Shown here in pieces: positions 1-33,613 of a DNA stretch of 64,000 nt. Every line of letters begins with the position of its first letter. Position 1 is the first letter of the stretch. Source of the DNA: Opisthocomus hoazin (Eukaryota > Chordata > Aves > Opisthocomiformes > Opisthocomidae); contig NC_134439.1 in NCBI RefSeq assembly GCF_030867145.1, forward strand, positions 6,733,379 to 6,797,378, in the 5' to 3' direction. A program made the translations under genes and the position numbers. Below the pieces are notes generated by a model. That model was not told the origin of the DNA. It made no database searches and was given only the letters and a program-made list of their open reading frames with translations.

Positions 1-181
1 AGCCTTTAATTCTAGATGTTCACCTGAACTGGGGTTCCCTCTTTATTTTCGGTGAATCTGAAAGTTACGCTGCATTATACTTGCCAATCATAAATGCGTA
101 TTTCTTCTAATAAGGCCCTTATGTTGTTGTTCAACAAGAACTTCACCCTGCCGGACCGTTGTGATGGCTTCCTTGCATTAA

Positions 182-606
182 CTAGCCACTGTTGATAGAA
201 TCCAGCGGGGAGAATGCTGCACTGTTTCTCTGGATGGTAGCGGGAATAGCCTTAAATTCACACTTGCTAATTGCTTGCTGGTGGTAAACATCTGCACTAG
301 TAGTACAAAGGTACCCAGCAGATTGGCTCATTCTCTGCAAAATTTCAGAAGCAGAGTCATTCTGAACCTCCCGGGGCTGCTGCCTTGGGGTGTCACTCTT
401 GTTAACCATCGTAGCAGGCAGCTGCAGTGCTGGCGGAAGAGCTGAGCTACTGGGAGAAGTGTCGTAAGAGAAGGAGTACGCGAACTGTAACACATCCGCA
501 TCTTTTGTTTTAGATGCGTACTGAGTGGAGTATCAGGCGCGGCTAGTGCTGTTCTGTCTGACCACGCCAGTGCTAGAATACTGCTTGAGAAGCTCAGAAT
601 GAATTC
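182..606 (-). pseudogene. unidentified coding-like antisense fragment, possible retrocopy
   Basis: On the minus strand a frame of about 100 codons ends at a TAG at 182-184. It has protein-like, Ser/Gln-rich composition (for example SASEILQRMSQSAGY and EFKAIPATIQRNSAAF). The same frame continues upstream through one in-frame TGA near 533-535 into ELLKQYSSTGVVRQNS before breaking. An antisense AATAAA sits at 43-48, about 135 bases past the stop. No intron is seen inside it. This fits a decayed processed copy of an mRNA 3' end, but I do not recognise the parent protein. It could also be a chance open frame. Confidence 0.3.
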
Positions 607-3183
607 AGCAGAGTCATTCCTCTGCCTCTGATGTTTTTCACATTTTTTTCCACAAACAACTTGTGTTATATTTGGAAATGATGCTTCAACTTACAAATGG
701 CCAATGAATATGAAAAAGCAGAAGAGGAGTTTGCCAGGATCTTCTTCAGTCTGGAAAGCATGGTTTGGGGAACCACTCTTCTGTAGAGATGGTGTGATGG
801 TGTGCTCTAACAAATGAGAAGATGGTGATTGAAGACTATTTCCTCTTGAGGGGGGAGCACGTGTAATTGGTAATCTAGAATTCTGTGGTCTGCTGGAAAA
901 ATAAAACTAGTGAAAGATGTGGTTAAAACACTGGCTGACCTTCATGGGAAGTCCCGTGCTAAATGAGACCAAGGATTGTGAGTCAATCAGGGGAGTTACG
1001 TAAGAGTCAGAAGGGGAACGAGAAGGCTGAATGAACGCTTGACTTCAAACACTCTAATGATTTCTCTTGGAAGAAGTATTTCGTTAAGTTAAAGTATTAT
1101 TATGAAAAGCATTGAGAGATTGACATGCAGAAGTAGTGTAATGTTAATCATACATTTGAAAATATTTTTATAAGCTCTTCAGATTTTCCCTGTGTTTTCA
1201 ATTTTTTGACAAGTCTTGTTTAAAAAAATAATGGTGCTGAAAACTTCTGTTTTTTTCATTTGGACTTACGTGTTGAATATGAGGTAATAGTACTCTAGAG
1301 GTGTAGATGCGAGTAGTTTAATCTCATCTAATTAGACTAGAGAAAACCAAACAGAGTAGGCAAACACTGTCCTTAGGAGAGGCAAAGGCTATTAACTTGC
1401 TTTGCCAGAAAACACGGGAACGTGTGACTTTGTTTGCTGCACTCGGAAAGAGGATGACGTGTAGGACACACAGTGAAATGACCTAGCGTTTCAGACTGGT
1501 GTTTTAATTTGGCTCTCTTGAATCGGACATCTGGCTCCTCTAAGGATTCGTGCCCAGAGAATTTGATGGCTCTGGGGTGAGGTCAGGACTGCAAGCGTGT
1601 GGTGGGGAATGTCTGACAGAGCTGGTGATACTGAACGGTGACAGCAGGGTAGACCTGATAGCGGAGAGCGAGCAGGCAGGCTTTACGGGGTCGTTAATGC
1701 CCCGGTCTCTGGCCCTGCTGAGCGGATTCGCAGCCATCCCGCTGTTCTCGGGGTTGTCCTGCTGCTTCCTCAGTCGGGGAGGAGGGCAGGCAGCCCTCAG
1801 GAAGGGGTTGCTGCAAACAGGCGGTTTGGAGAGTGCGGAAAGTCGGTTCGGGAGGTGTGCCTGGTGTTAACTGGCCACACGGAAGGGGCTCTTGAGAAGG
1901 ACTGACCAGCTTTGGTGGTCTAGCTCATACTCAGTTGCCCTGTGAGTGGGTGCTGGGTAGTAACTGTAATTATTCAACACACTTTTCTAAATTTGCCTTT
2001 TTAAAGTTCTCTCTTAAGGAAATGCGCTTGCTTGACTGCAACCTTGATGCTTTAAAAATTGCTCCAACATCTGTACGGAGAGCAGTTATGTTACGTTTCC
2101 CTGTACCACAAACTGCATGTAGCATATGATTAATTGGAGAAGTTAAAAGGGTTGATTTAATTCAAGTTCCCACAGTATTCCCAAGGCTGGGATTATCCTG
2201 GTCTTTTGTGGTATATCTGAGAGGTGAATCAGAATCTAGTATTTTGCTATGGCAACAGATAATGTATGTTTTTGTTATGGCATAGCTACTCTTAAGTATT
2301 TATGTTGTTGAATTATGCAGTTTAGATAATACGAGGTTTTAGTGTAGGACTGGAATTGAGCCTTGAAACGATGTCTAAAGTTTGCTCCTCGGTTGTCTGC
2401 AGGTGACTAAGGCAGCTCTTTCATCACTGACTGTTGTTGTGATGAAAATGTTGCTCAGTGTGAAACTAAGTTAAGTTTCAAGGTGGCTGGATGCTTTGTG
2501 GGATGCTGTTTTGTACTAGTACTTGGCTGTCTCCATTTTTCAGAAAGCAGGAGCAGCAGGCGGCTGTGTTTAGAAAAGGGAGGTCCCTTTTGGGGCAGTT
2601 GGTTGAAGTAGCAGTAGCTTTACCCGTAGCCTGTGGTCCAAGAGAAGCACTTTCTGTCCCCTGAATCCTATTTAGTAATAGCTTCCTTTTTGTTTGCTTA
2701 TGCTTTTAGCGAAGTGTTGGCATCATGTCAGCATGACTGTTCTGGCAGGCTGGGTGACTCTTCCTGGAGGAGGAGGCGGCGGCAGGCTGCCTGCAGTCAG
2801 AGCCGTGTTCAGTGTCACGGGAGCTCTCGGCAGTGCCATGTCAAGCTGTGAACCCCTTCCTGCATGCTTGTTCTCCTCCGCTCAGGCTAAAAACACTGAG
2901 CTCTTTACAAATTGTCAAGACAGAGCTGTTCCTGATGATCAAGGTGTGCTGCGGACTCACAATATAGATTGTATTGGTGTGTATAAAATTTATTAGAAAA
3001 TGCTAGAATTCAGTTCCTCCATCTGACTGTATTTTTGTGGCATGGTTTTCAATTAAAAAAACGCACAAGTGGATTTCTGCTCTGACTTGCAAATTCTGTG
3101 ATGATAAATATAGTCATCACTCCCCCCCTTTTAGTTATACTACGACGCAGTTCTTATTTGGCATGTTCTTCACTAAATCTGTT

Positions 3184-3335
3184 CACAGAATCACAGAATG
3201 TTCGGGGTTGGAAGGGACCTCTGTGGGTCATCTAGTCCAACCCTCCTGCCGAAGCAGGGTCACCTACAGCAGGCTGCGCAGTACCTTGTCCAGGCGGGTC
3301 TTGAATATCTCCAGAGAAGGAGACAAGCTCTTGTT
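3184..3335 (-). mobile_element. CR1 LINE 3'-end fragment
   Basis: The plus strand shows the reverse complement of a CR1 3' end: ACAGAATCACAGAATG, then GGTTGGAAGGGACCT, then ATCTAGTCCAACCCTCCTG and a diverged CTTGAATATCTCCAGAGA. Only the last 150 bases or so remain, so it is severely 5'-truncated, as is usual for CR1. Confidence 0.88.
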
Positions 3336-6300
3336 TTCCCCCTTGGTACAAAGGATGAGTTGAGCTGAAGAACAGAACCATCTGAAAGAACCGCTGGAAG
3401 ATGTGCAGGGAGGAGGAGAGCCCAGAGGTGAAGAAGTGATCCTGTGGCTATGGCGGGAAATACCCGCTCTCTGGCAGCCTCTGTGATAATTCTCATCTCG
3501 GAGCTCAAGCTCAGCGAGAGTCACTCTTCCAAGACTGTGTCAGGTGGCCGCAGGTGATGCACGCTGTGTTTTCTGGTTTCCTTAGCTGTGTGGGGAGTAA
3601 TGAGCAGAGCTTTGACCACTCGAGCAACCGAGATCAGTTGCGAATGTGATGGCTTGGCAGCTGCGGCTTGGAGAAATAGGCTCAGGATTTGAATTCCAGA
3701 GGTCTTGGATCCTGGCTCTGTCACCAGTTCACCAAATGGCCTACAGCTAAGATATTAATGTATTTTTCCGTCTGTTAAATCCTCTGATCTCCTGAAGGCA
3801 GACAGAGTAGATGTTTGTGTGGCCTTAAGAGCATGGAACAATGAGCATCCGAGAAAAGCACCATGAGGAAATGAGGAATGTGGTATTGCTTTCTGGGTTT
3901 TGAAGCATTGTAAGAAATATGAGAAAATATGAAAGGCAAAGATAAAAATGGGAAACGGTGCCTGTATGCATGAAGTATGGAATGATTTGGCAGCCTTACC
4001 CAAGAAATAGATGTGAACACAATCTTATCTTCTTGTATCTTAACATGTCCTCGTGGGAACCCGAGTTCTGGCATAGACCAACATTTCCAGGCATGTTTGC
4101 AACATAAATCACTGCAATAGTTTGAAGACTAATATCTTCATGTGAAGTGAGTTTTGAAAAACCTGGGTAGTGTGGCTTTGAAAGCCTGCTATCATCACAC
4201 CAATCTTCACTACCATGCTGAAATCCCCAAGACCACAGACCTAGAGGAAGGCTTACTTAATGCCTCCGTCTCCTTTGGGGGAAGCAGTTGCCCCCTTGTT
4301 TGCTTTCAGATGTGCAAGATCCTTCCTTCGATTACGGGTGAGGAGTTTATGGCGTACTTGAGTGTACGTAGTCGATGAAGTAATGCTTCTTTCAGTGACA
4401 CATGCTTACTGTGATGGAGACGCCCTTCTCGTGGCTTAGTATCAGGCTGTATTGCCCTTTGTGCTTGTATAGCGTTAAAGCAGTTTGATTAAACTATGAA
4501 TTCTGGGGTGTGGGAAGGAAGTAGTCACGGCCATGCACAACCTGCCCCCCCTTGCAGTGTAGCCTTAAACTGGACGGGGCTCTTCAGCCCTATCCACTTA
4601 CCGAGACCCAGACAGACAGCGACTCGTAGCTCTGATTTCTATTCTCAATCAACCAAGACTGATGTTCTTGCTCTAACGTCTTCCACGTTGTTCTCTAATA
4701 CCATTGATCATCCTTTGGGTTAGGGATGGTTTTTGGCCCAGACTCTGCTATGTGCTTTCCCTTGCAAAAGTTCAGGGAGCTCTGCTTGGTTTTCTGCAAG
4801 TGTCACCCCTGGCTTGCGTGTCAAGAAGTTTTGAGCTCCTGTTTGAAGTTTTCCATGTGACTGGGGTGTTTGCCACTTGTCTTTCGCTTGTCATTTCTCC
4901 CCTGCTTAGTAAGGATTAAGGTCACAGTGCAGTTTTTGTGTACTTGGAGAACAGTTGCTCCTCGCTGGGACTTGACGCTCGTCATTGAGGATGACAGACG
5001 TTTCAGACTTTGTTTGAATCTCTTTATTTTGTGACCCCTTCCAGAAATCTGGCATAAACAGGATGAGCTCACAAATCTAATTTCCAAAGGAGACCAGGAT
5101 GAAAGGTTGCCCTTTTTTGTTTGCTTCTTGCAGCAAGTGGAACAAGCTTGATAACGTCATTTTTAGCCAGCAAGGAGCACCACAGAGCATGCCAGGGCTT
5201 GCTCACTAGGAAAAAACATTGGATTTCCTCATCTCTCCCCTTGTGATGTACTGAATGAGGAGTCTGAATTTTCAGTATCACTGTTGTTGGGCTGTGAAAA
5301 CACGCAGTAGACCCAGGAAGGTTTTGAGAGCTTGCAAAATCTGAATCTTGGAAAATGAAACTCCTCCACGACCACCACGACCCCTCGCTGTCTCTCATCT
5401 GCACGGAGACAGTGTGGCTGTGTGGGGGCCGCATCCTGCAGCTGTGGGTGCTGGTACCTGGCTCCGGGCACCTGTTCACCCCTCACAGCCCGCAGCGGGG
5501 TTTGCAGCGCAGGGGACTAAACACACCGACCCTTCTCCATCGGAGCAAATCCAGTGATGTGATCGTCAGACTCCCCAGTGCTGCCTGCACGCGGCCGTGT
5601 TCCTGATCTCTGCGGCAGTCCCTTTCCAAGAGCAATTAAAACCTCCTACACGGTTGTCTCTTGCCATGGTTTTGTCTTCAGCTGTAGCTTAAAGATAGTA
5701 AGTAAAAGTTGTCTGTGCTCAGTGAGATCACATCCTCGTTTGTATCCTCCCGAGACACTTGGTTTGGGAAATTCTCTTCCGATGAAGAGTGTGATATTAA
5801 TCAGTCCTCTAGGATTATTTCCCCCAAAGCTTGTACCTGGGAGGAATTTCTATTAAAATGTCAGCGTAGTGAGCAGGATTAAGGCTGTTCTGTTACCTCT
5901 TTGGTGCTCACATGCTAGGCAGAAGCGATACACTGAGATAGATTTGGCTGAATGATGTTAATGTGTAATTTTGGGGGTACATCTTTTTTTCACTGGGAGC
6001 ATCCTGTTCTTCCTCTGTCGTTAAACAGACTTTCAGGAATTTCTTGTGCCTGTTGCAGTGGAGGGAGGAGTTCTGCTGAATCTGCAAATCGTCGATGAAA
6101 GCTGTTTTTTGTTTTGGCTGTATAAGAAAAAGATAAAACGTGCAGTCGCCAGCGTTTCTAGACGGGCTCAGATGGCAGGTCCATCTGGTGCAGCGTCCTG
6201 TTCGAGGAGCAGAGCAGCATCTGCCGCCGTGTCCAGAGACGGAGCCCGCAGCCCACAGCGGGCAACCGTGACACGATAATGCTGCGTGTGCCGCACGATG

Positions 6301-9300
6301 TGGGGTCTCATACCAAAGCCCTGAAGCGTTAGGATTAACTCTTTTCCCAAGATTTGTTCATTTATAGCGCTGCTGGTAAAGCAGGTGCTCGTATCCAACA
6401 TCTCCGTGCCATTACGAAGGAGTGAATTTGGAGAAGGCTGCCCGGCGAGGTGCCACCTGCCTGCTGCTGGCAGAGCTCCGGGCAGGCGCAGGCTCGAGGA
6501 GGGAGGGCGGCTGTTGGGGTGCATTTAAGGGTGAGAAATTTTTCACAGGCGAGGAGATAGATTACCCCATTTCTTCAAGAAGAGGGAAACAAAACAAGTA
6601 TTACCTGGTCAGTTTTGAAATCTCATTTATGAACGAAGGAAATAAGTGCAAGCTTCATTTACTTTAAGACTGGATTTTCTAAGGTGCGACTGGTGTAAGC
6701 TGTTTGTTTTTTCCATCCCGCTGGAGGTTTATACTTTCTCCCCTCCACAGAGTTTTCCCCTTGCGTGGAAGCATTCTGTACAATAACCCTCCCTGGTTTG
6801 GGGTTTGTAGCCTGTGTCTTGTGACCAGTCTTTGAAGGAAAGCGCTTGTGACCTGGTTCAGAAAGAAAATGAATTTTCGGGGGTGTAGGGGCGCGGGGCA
6901 CGGACACAGCTTTGAGTTCTGCAGGAGTTACCGCCGGGGGGATTAGCTGTCGGTGCGGCAGCACTTGCAACCCTGCATAGTGGCATGAAGTGTGGGAGTT
7001 GTTGCCCTTCCCTGAAAACCCAGTTTTCCCCTTCAAAGTGTGTTGGTGTACCCGAAAAGGGTCAGGAGGAGCCCTAAAGCTGGGAATCCCGCAACATCCG
7101 AGAACCACGTTTATGTGCTGGTGAAGATCCCATTGTCATGCACAGTAGCTCTGGAATAAATTTTCTTCAGGAAGTTCTTTAAAAGGAGAACTTAAAGAGC
7201 TTAATTTAAAAAGTCCCATTTTTCCCCTTTGGCTGTTCTCCATCTTCTGCCCAGCCCGCTTGGCAGGCAGTGGGGCGAGAGGTGGCTGGTCGTCTCCCTC
7301 CACCGTAGGGGCTTTCCGAGGACACGGGGCGAGCTCCCCCACACCCGGCACTGGGCCCGGCAGCCTGTCCTACCGCGCCGGCCGGAGCCGGGGTTGTGGT
7401 GGTGGGGACGGGCAGCGCTGTCCGGAGCCATGTTACGTGCTGGGAGCGCTCGGGCTTGGCGCTGGGCGGCTGGATGTCACGCTGGGCGGCTGCGCTGGCC
7501 GGCTGCCGTGGCTTTGCATTCGGAATGAAATGATGGTGAAGGCTAAAACAAAGGCATCGTTTTTCACATGGAGTATTCTCCTCGTACCTGAAAACAGAGC
7601 TCCTTTTGACCCAAAGTATGTGTAATTGCCTTAAGATCCTGAGTTGTTTCCTTTTCAAACTGCCTGCTGAGCCGTGTCTCAGTGCCCCTTTTAAACGGGG
7701 CCGTCGCCAGGAGCTCAGCCTCTTCCAAATCCCAGAAATTTCAGGTTGCGAGCTCAGGTCTGAAAACAAGAAACTGCTGCAATCTGCCCGCTCCCTGGTT
7801 CCACAGGACGAAGCATGGTGATGGGGTGGAGGGGTGAGGAAGAAGCCTCGTAGCTTGTATTTCCTTTTAACCCATCCTACCTGCCCACTACAAACGGCCT
7901 GTTTTCTGCCCCTGATGGTTTCTGCCTAACAAATGGTGTTTCTTTTTTACAGCGTTATGATCCTGGACTTGTTGTGGTGATGGTAAACTTAGCAGTGGTA
8001 ATTTTTTATTTTCAGACTGAATTACTCCTTTTGTCATCAGTGCACCAATGTTAGGCTTACTTTCTCTGTTGTAGCCATCATCCTTCTGCTTGGTCTTTCA
8101 TTTTCCTTTCCTTTCCTTTCTTTATGCACACTTGTCTGATCCTTGTTCATTAAAGGGTATTGCTAAGAAGGGATGTTTCTGTTTGTGTTAGAACTGCCAA
8201 AATCAGTTTAAACATAAATTTCTAATACTGTCCAAACTTGATTTTTTCCCCAACACGATGGGCACTAGCACTTGCTACTGCAATTTCCAAATAGATTTCG
8301 AAAAAAAAAAAAAAAAAAACCAAACCAAACTTTGACTGCCTTAGAAGGCAAAAGTACTGATGCTTTGTTCGTGCGCAGGGGTTTACCAGGGCAATGAGGC
8401 TGCATCGAAACATCTCGATTGCTGGAGAAACAAACAAACAAAAAACCAAAACAAAAAGAAAAAAGCTTGAAGAAAAAAAAAAAAGCATATAAATTGTTGG
8501 CACTGGCTGCCAGCCATTCCATTTGGGTTCACCGCTTACCAGTAAATCCCTGGCTGAGACGTTATGAAAGTGATATTGCACTTAGGAAGTCATTTTTATA
8601 ACCTGTCTTTAATTTGGTCCTTTTGCTAAAAATTGCAGTCACTGCTTACTTTATTATACCATTGGGCGTAAGAGAAACATTTTCAAACAGAGAACACTTA
8701 AAATACCCAAACGAAAGCTCGATCCAAAATACTGTTTTGGATCAGCGTGAGAAGAACTAATTTTGGACTTGGTGGCTATGTGCCTGTCAAACTTCCGGGC
8801 ATATAAACAAAACCGGAAAGCGATGCATTAAATGGGCTTGTTTCTGAAGGAAAAACCCATGCCTGTGTGCTTCAGGAGCTCAAAAGGAAAGAGTCTGCCC
8901 AGAGCAGGTGCCCTCGCAGGACTCCGAGGAGTCCGAGATCGGTGGGCTGCCGCTTTCGCCGGGGCTAGAGAAAGCTGATATTGGAGGAGAGAGAAGCTGA
9001 TGCCTGGACAGGTTTTCTGAGGCAGTTAAAGACTTTCACCTTTTGCGCATGTGGATGGCAATGAAATATATTTGGCATGATTAAAACCTGTCGATCTTTT
9101 AGCCCAAAGGTATAATATATGTGTATGTGTGTATAACAAACAGTTGTTTACACCAAACCCAGAGCAATAATAAGGGCAGTAAACATTCTGTTTTTTCACT
9201 CAAGGTATGCACCGGAGAAGGTAAGTACTTTTTCAGTGGGCTTACATCACAACGAACAGCGCGAGTTGTGATGTAAATATAAAAATAATAATAATTGAAA

Positions 9301-9942
9301 AAAAAAAAAAAGCTGTGGTAGTAAAGTGCTTGTCTGCCCCATTTTGCTTTGTTTGGCTGGTTATGAGTGGATTAAAGATATGTTTTTAAAAAAAAAAATC
9401 TCCAGCATAGTTTGATTAGTTCAAAGTCAATTTTCTTCGCAACTAGTCCTTTTCACAGCTTACGGGTGACACAGCGAGTGGCAGAGCATCTCTCGGCGGG
9501 AGCTGGGCAGCAGCTGCTGGACCCCCTGGCCTGGGCCGGGCGGTCGCTTTGGGTGGAAGAAGTCTGGCTTCCGTGCCGTGCTGCCCGGTCAGCTTCCCTT
9601 ACTCTTGGGAAGGGATGAAAGTTGGCGGGAGGGAGGCTTCCGCATCTTGTACAGGAAAGTCCTGATCAATTATTAATGTGGTAGAGCAGTAAAATGTATT
9701 TAACAGCTTTTTCACAGGCAGCAGCAGATGAGCAGTGTGTCTTGCCTGATGCGGAAGCCTGGAGGGGGACTGTTCGTTTCTCAAGTCCTGTTAAGAGCCC
9801 TGCCCTAGGACTTGGCATGGTTGAACATTAACCGCAAGAATATTTTACGTGCCCAGTTAATGTTCAGAAAATACCATTTATCAGTACTCGGGGTGCATTG
9901 AACTGTAACCGGTTTGGAGCCGAGAAGCAGGTTTGGCTGTAA

Positions 9943-29911
<19,969 letters not shown>

Positions 29912-32140
29912 AGGACAAAACGAAGTAACCTGAGCGGAAGGAGAATATTTTGCGTTTTGGGAAGGGGTTGAAGTTGATCCAGCTGGCAGGTGAGGCCGGA
30001 GAATTTCCTTTCACTCTTCAGCAGCCAAAGAAGCGGAAGGCTGGAGGGCAGCAGCAGGCGGCGGGTCGGTTTGCGAGCGTTGTGTAGATCCACCACCAGG
30101 GACGGTCCCGTGTCCCCACGCCTGCGTGCACGTAGCAGCGCTCTGTCCTGCAAGAACCGTTTCACGCGTAGCCCGGCCAGGCGCTTGGAAGGGCGTTGTG
30201 TTCCCTGGGTTCGTACACTTGGTCGTCTGCCTTCTGCCACCTTGTATATGATAAATGAGATTTCACACACACTAATAGGTCTCTCAAAATCCTTTTAATG
30301 AGGTCGTCTAATTAAAATGGTCAGCATGATTGGATCTGGCTCGCAATCAGTGATGAAGCGTTCGGTAACTGACAGCTGGGGCTCCTGGTGAGGAGGGCGA
30401 TGGAAGGGCGGTACCACTCTTGGTTTGGCTGGGCCAGTACCAGTTTTCAGGCATTACAGGAGATTTCTTGGCACCCTACCGCTGCATATTTGGGGATTTT
30501 TATCTTGGTGGGAGCAGCGAAGGTGGAAGCAAGGTCTGATCTTAGAGCTGAAGCGAGGAGCCGCGCGTGTGCTCCGAGCTCCGACCCCTCTCCATCCTGC
30601 ATTAGCGTTCTCCTGCACGAGGCCTGCGCCCACGGGGCACCCTGCACTGGAGACACGCCCTCGGTTCGCTGCGTGGGGTCAGTCTGGGCTTTGGCTGCTC
30701 AAAAAATGTCACTCTGGCTCCCATCTGTTGTGGTGTTGGCAAAGAGGCGCTGGGATGCGAGAGAAGGAAAATCCCTTTAGGAGTTGAAGCAATACAGAGG
30801 ACGGGGAGAGCGGCCGGGGTGTGTGAAGTGTCTTCTTCCCTCTGTGATACTGATGGTTTCCTTATTAATTTATGGGAGTTTTTTTTTAATGGAAAGAATT
30901 GCACTGAACTCTGTAAACAAAGATGCTGCTTTTTGTAGCTCATATAAAAAGGTTACATTTGTAGTATACTGCAATAATATTTTTTACGGCCCGTTCTTTC
31001 AGTGGTACTCGTCCTGGTGGCTTTTGTGTAAATATGTTTGCTGTAGGTGAAATGAGACCCTTGTAAAGCTTCCACTTTCTAGTTCCAGCTAGATGCAAAG
31101 CGACGAAGCATGTATATTTTACCAAGCTCATGTATTTTTGAAGTTTTTATGTACTATAACATGTAAAATAAGCCAACTTCCTTTAGCATTTTGCAGACGG
31201 AAAGGAATGTGAGCCTTGGCCCAGGCGAGGTGCGTGGCCCACAGCGGTGACAGCCCACGGCGTGGCGGGGGAAGCAGCTGGGCGCGCTCCGCGTCCCGCT
31301 GGGCAGCTGCCGGCAGGAACCGACACTGGAGGCAGGCTCGGGAGCGGCAGGAGTTTGGGTGGTCTCCCAGAGTAGAAAATAACCCCTCTGCCCCCTTTTT
31401 TCTCCCCCCGCACCCCGTGTTTGAACGGGCGCTGGCAGCGCAGCCGGGCTGCGTGGCTCGCTGCAGGCTGGCGGAGGGAGACCCGCAGCACCCTGCCCCG
31501 CTGCCCCGCGAGGCGCTCGGGGCGAAGCCCGGGGAGAGCCATGAGGGTTTCTGCCTTCCTGGCTGCAGCGAACACCACCCGGGGGCTGCTCCGTCCCCCA
31601 GCTCCGCAGGGCGCGTTGCTGCTGCCCGGGCTGGTCCGCGTTCAGGCCCTCCGCGTGTCGCAGCGGTTCCGGAGCACCGTGCGGAGCAGGCGGGCGGCCG
31701 GGGGACACGGAGCACGTGCTGGCTGCCGGGCGTCCCTGTCCCCTCCCCGGGCACCCGGGAGATTCAGAGGATCGGGAACTCCCAGCTTCCTCACTCGGCA
31801 GACGAGAAACTCAGCGTTTGGGCAGGTTGGACTGAAACACAGCGGTCGAAAAAAGGGATTCCATTTCTCTGTAAATAATTAACAGAACACAGTGTTAACG
31901 TCTCAGTGCTGAGCTTCGTTAGCTTCTAGATCCAGCGTGCGTGTTCTGGCACCCTTCGCGCTGCCGGCGGGGGGCTGGCTTCCAGAACAGTGCTGAAAAT
32001 AATTAACCGATCATTACTTAACAAGCATAAACAGATTGTATTTAACTTTGTCACAAAAGATATATCTATAAATATATATATATGCTGTAAAATGAGGGGA
32101 AAAAACACCTTTCTAATAAACCAATGATTTGTGGAAAAAA
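29912..32140 (+). other. GPATCH8: GPATCH8 3' untranslated region
   Basis: About 2.2 kb follows the TGA. It is mostly AT-rich, with a GC-rich island at about 31200-31800. The first strong poly(A) signal in a suitable setting is AATAAA at 32115-32120, followed by an A-rich tract at 32135. No conserved ORF is apparent; open frames in the GC-rich part do not resemble a known protein. Confidence 0.6.
32115..32120 (+). terminator. GPATCH8: poly(A) signal of GPATCH8
   Basis: AATAAA lies in the context TTCTAATAAACCAATG, 2.2 kb after the stop codon. It is the last canonical hexamer before the GC-rich ITGA2B upstream region. Confidence 0.55.
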
Positions 32141-33613
32141 AAACAAACGCGTGGTTGCGTGAGCTGGCTCGGAGCTCCTGTGCCCGCCGGCGGTGGAACC
32201 CGGGCCTTTTTCCCAAAATACCGGCATGAGGCGCGGGGAGCGTCGAGTGAAGCTGCTTTTAATGGGAATTCTTGGCTCAGGAGGCACTGAGCTGGGTACG
32301 GAGAAAATGTACGCTGAATTTTGGGTTTTTTTGAAGGACGTTATTTTGGGAAGGAGCCCTCAGAGAAACTCCTTTCCTGACCCGCTGCGGCTTTGGGGCT
32401 CGCACGCCGCAGGGCCGGCGGGTGCTGCTGGTGAGGAGCCCGGGCGCTGCTCTCGTAGCTGATCATCCTCACTTGGCTGAAGGATGAAGATTGGAAGCCC
32501 TGAGCCCTGCCAGGGTTGGGGTGCGGGGTGTGCCCCCCGTGCCCGGGCTCTCCTCTTTTGGGGGCCCTGGGGGCGCTTGGCCGGGTGGATGGTGCCGGGG
32601 AGCCTGGTAGAAATGGGGAAGAAGGAATTGGATGGGGGAGAGAAACAGAGCTGGGGGTGGGCTTGCTGCACCCTCCTCCCACCAGACCCTTCCGGACCCC
32701 CCAAGGGCGCGGGCTCAGCCCCAGCGTTGGGCACAGCCAGGACCCCCTGTGCCCCCCGCGGCCCCTGCCCCGCTTCCCACCCCAGCTCTGGGTGAGATTA
32801 AAGCTGTGAACCCCCCGTTTCGGCGCGGGGGGCTGGCTCGCAGCGGGGTGCTCCCGAGCCTCGCCCACCACCGGCTCTGGGTGGGCCAGAGGAGCCCCCG
32901 GCGTTAATTGAGTGCGTTTAATTAATCCCCGAGGGGGTGAAGCCGAAGGGGACCCGTGGTTTGGGATGCGTGGCTCCCATGGGCCTCGCAGCAGGGCTGG
33001 GCCGGGGCGCTTGTCCCCCGCCAAGGACGGGGACCCCCGGCTGCGGGCTGGCCCCCCACCCAGCACCCGTCCCCTTGCTATTGCCCTGCGTGGCACTGGT
33101 GGCACTGGTGGCACTGGTGCTGGGTGCCTGGGCCGCCCCAGCCCTGCTCGCCCCCCGGGGAGGCTTTCGGGGTGCCCCTGCCCTGGGCGGGGGGACGCGC
33201 TGGGTGGCAGCGCCCGGTGCTGGCAGGGTGACAGCGGGGAGCCGGGCGTCCCTTGCCCTGTGCCGGCTCCCGAGGGGACCTTGGGGACGACGGACGAGGC
33301 CCCGCGGGGTGCCCCCTCCCCGCCGCGTTTCCGCTGGCCGGGCCGCGGCCGCCTGCACCCCGAGATAGGGGACGGGGCGAAGGCAGGCGGGAGGAGCGCG
33401 GTGGGCGCAGGCGGTTGTGCCGCTTCCGCCATGGCCGTGTCCCCCCGAGCCCCGGCCGTGTCCCCCGCTGGCACTGACCCCCCGCACCCCCACACCCCAG
33501 GTTGTGGGGACGGGGGGGCCCTTCCCGTGTCCCCCGCCCCCAGCTGCGTCCCCCCAGATAAGCGGGGGACACGCCGGGCTGGGCCGGGGCTGCGGCCGCG
33601 TTCCGGGCTGGCG
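32140..33613. other. GPATCH8-ITGA2B intergenic region and ITGA2B promoter
   Basis: The sequence switches from AT-rich (left of about 32.3 kb) to very GC-rich. No convincing coding exon is present; several long open frames on both strands reflect the GC content. The right 300 bases hold the ITGA2B promoter motifs listed separately. Confidence 0.6.
33363..33562 (+). promoter_or_regulatory. ITGA2B: ITGA2B proximal promoter: GATA and ETS sites
   Basis: There is a canonical AGATAAG at 33556-33562, about 52 bases before the ATG, and a second GATA core (AGATAG) at 33363-33368. Between them an ETS core (CGGAAGCG on the minus strand) lies at 33421-33428. No TATA box is visible. The mammalian ITGA2B promoter is TATA-less and driven by GATA1 and ETS factors in megakaryocytes, so this arrangement fits thrombocyte expression. 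The sites are direct sequence; the function is inferred. Confidence 0.6.

Noticed and set aside
8301-8319. A19 run as a retroposon tail
   Set aside because: No recognisable element lies before it and no flanking duplication was evident, so it is treated as a simple A run.
31421-31882. 153-codon GC-rich frame in the GPATCH8 3'UTR (contains MRVSAFLAAANTT)
   Set aside because: No recognisable domain, no splice or promoter support, and equally long frames exist on the other strand.
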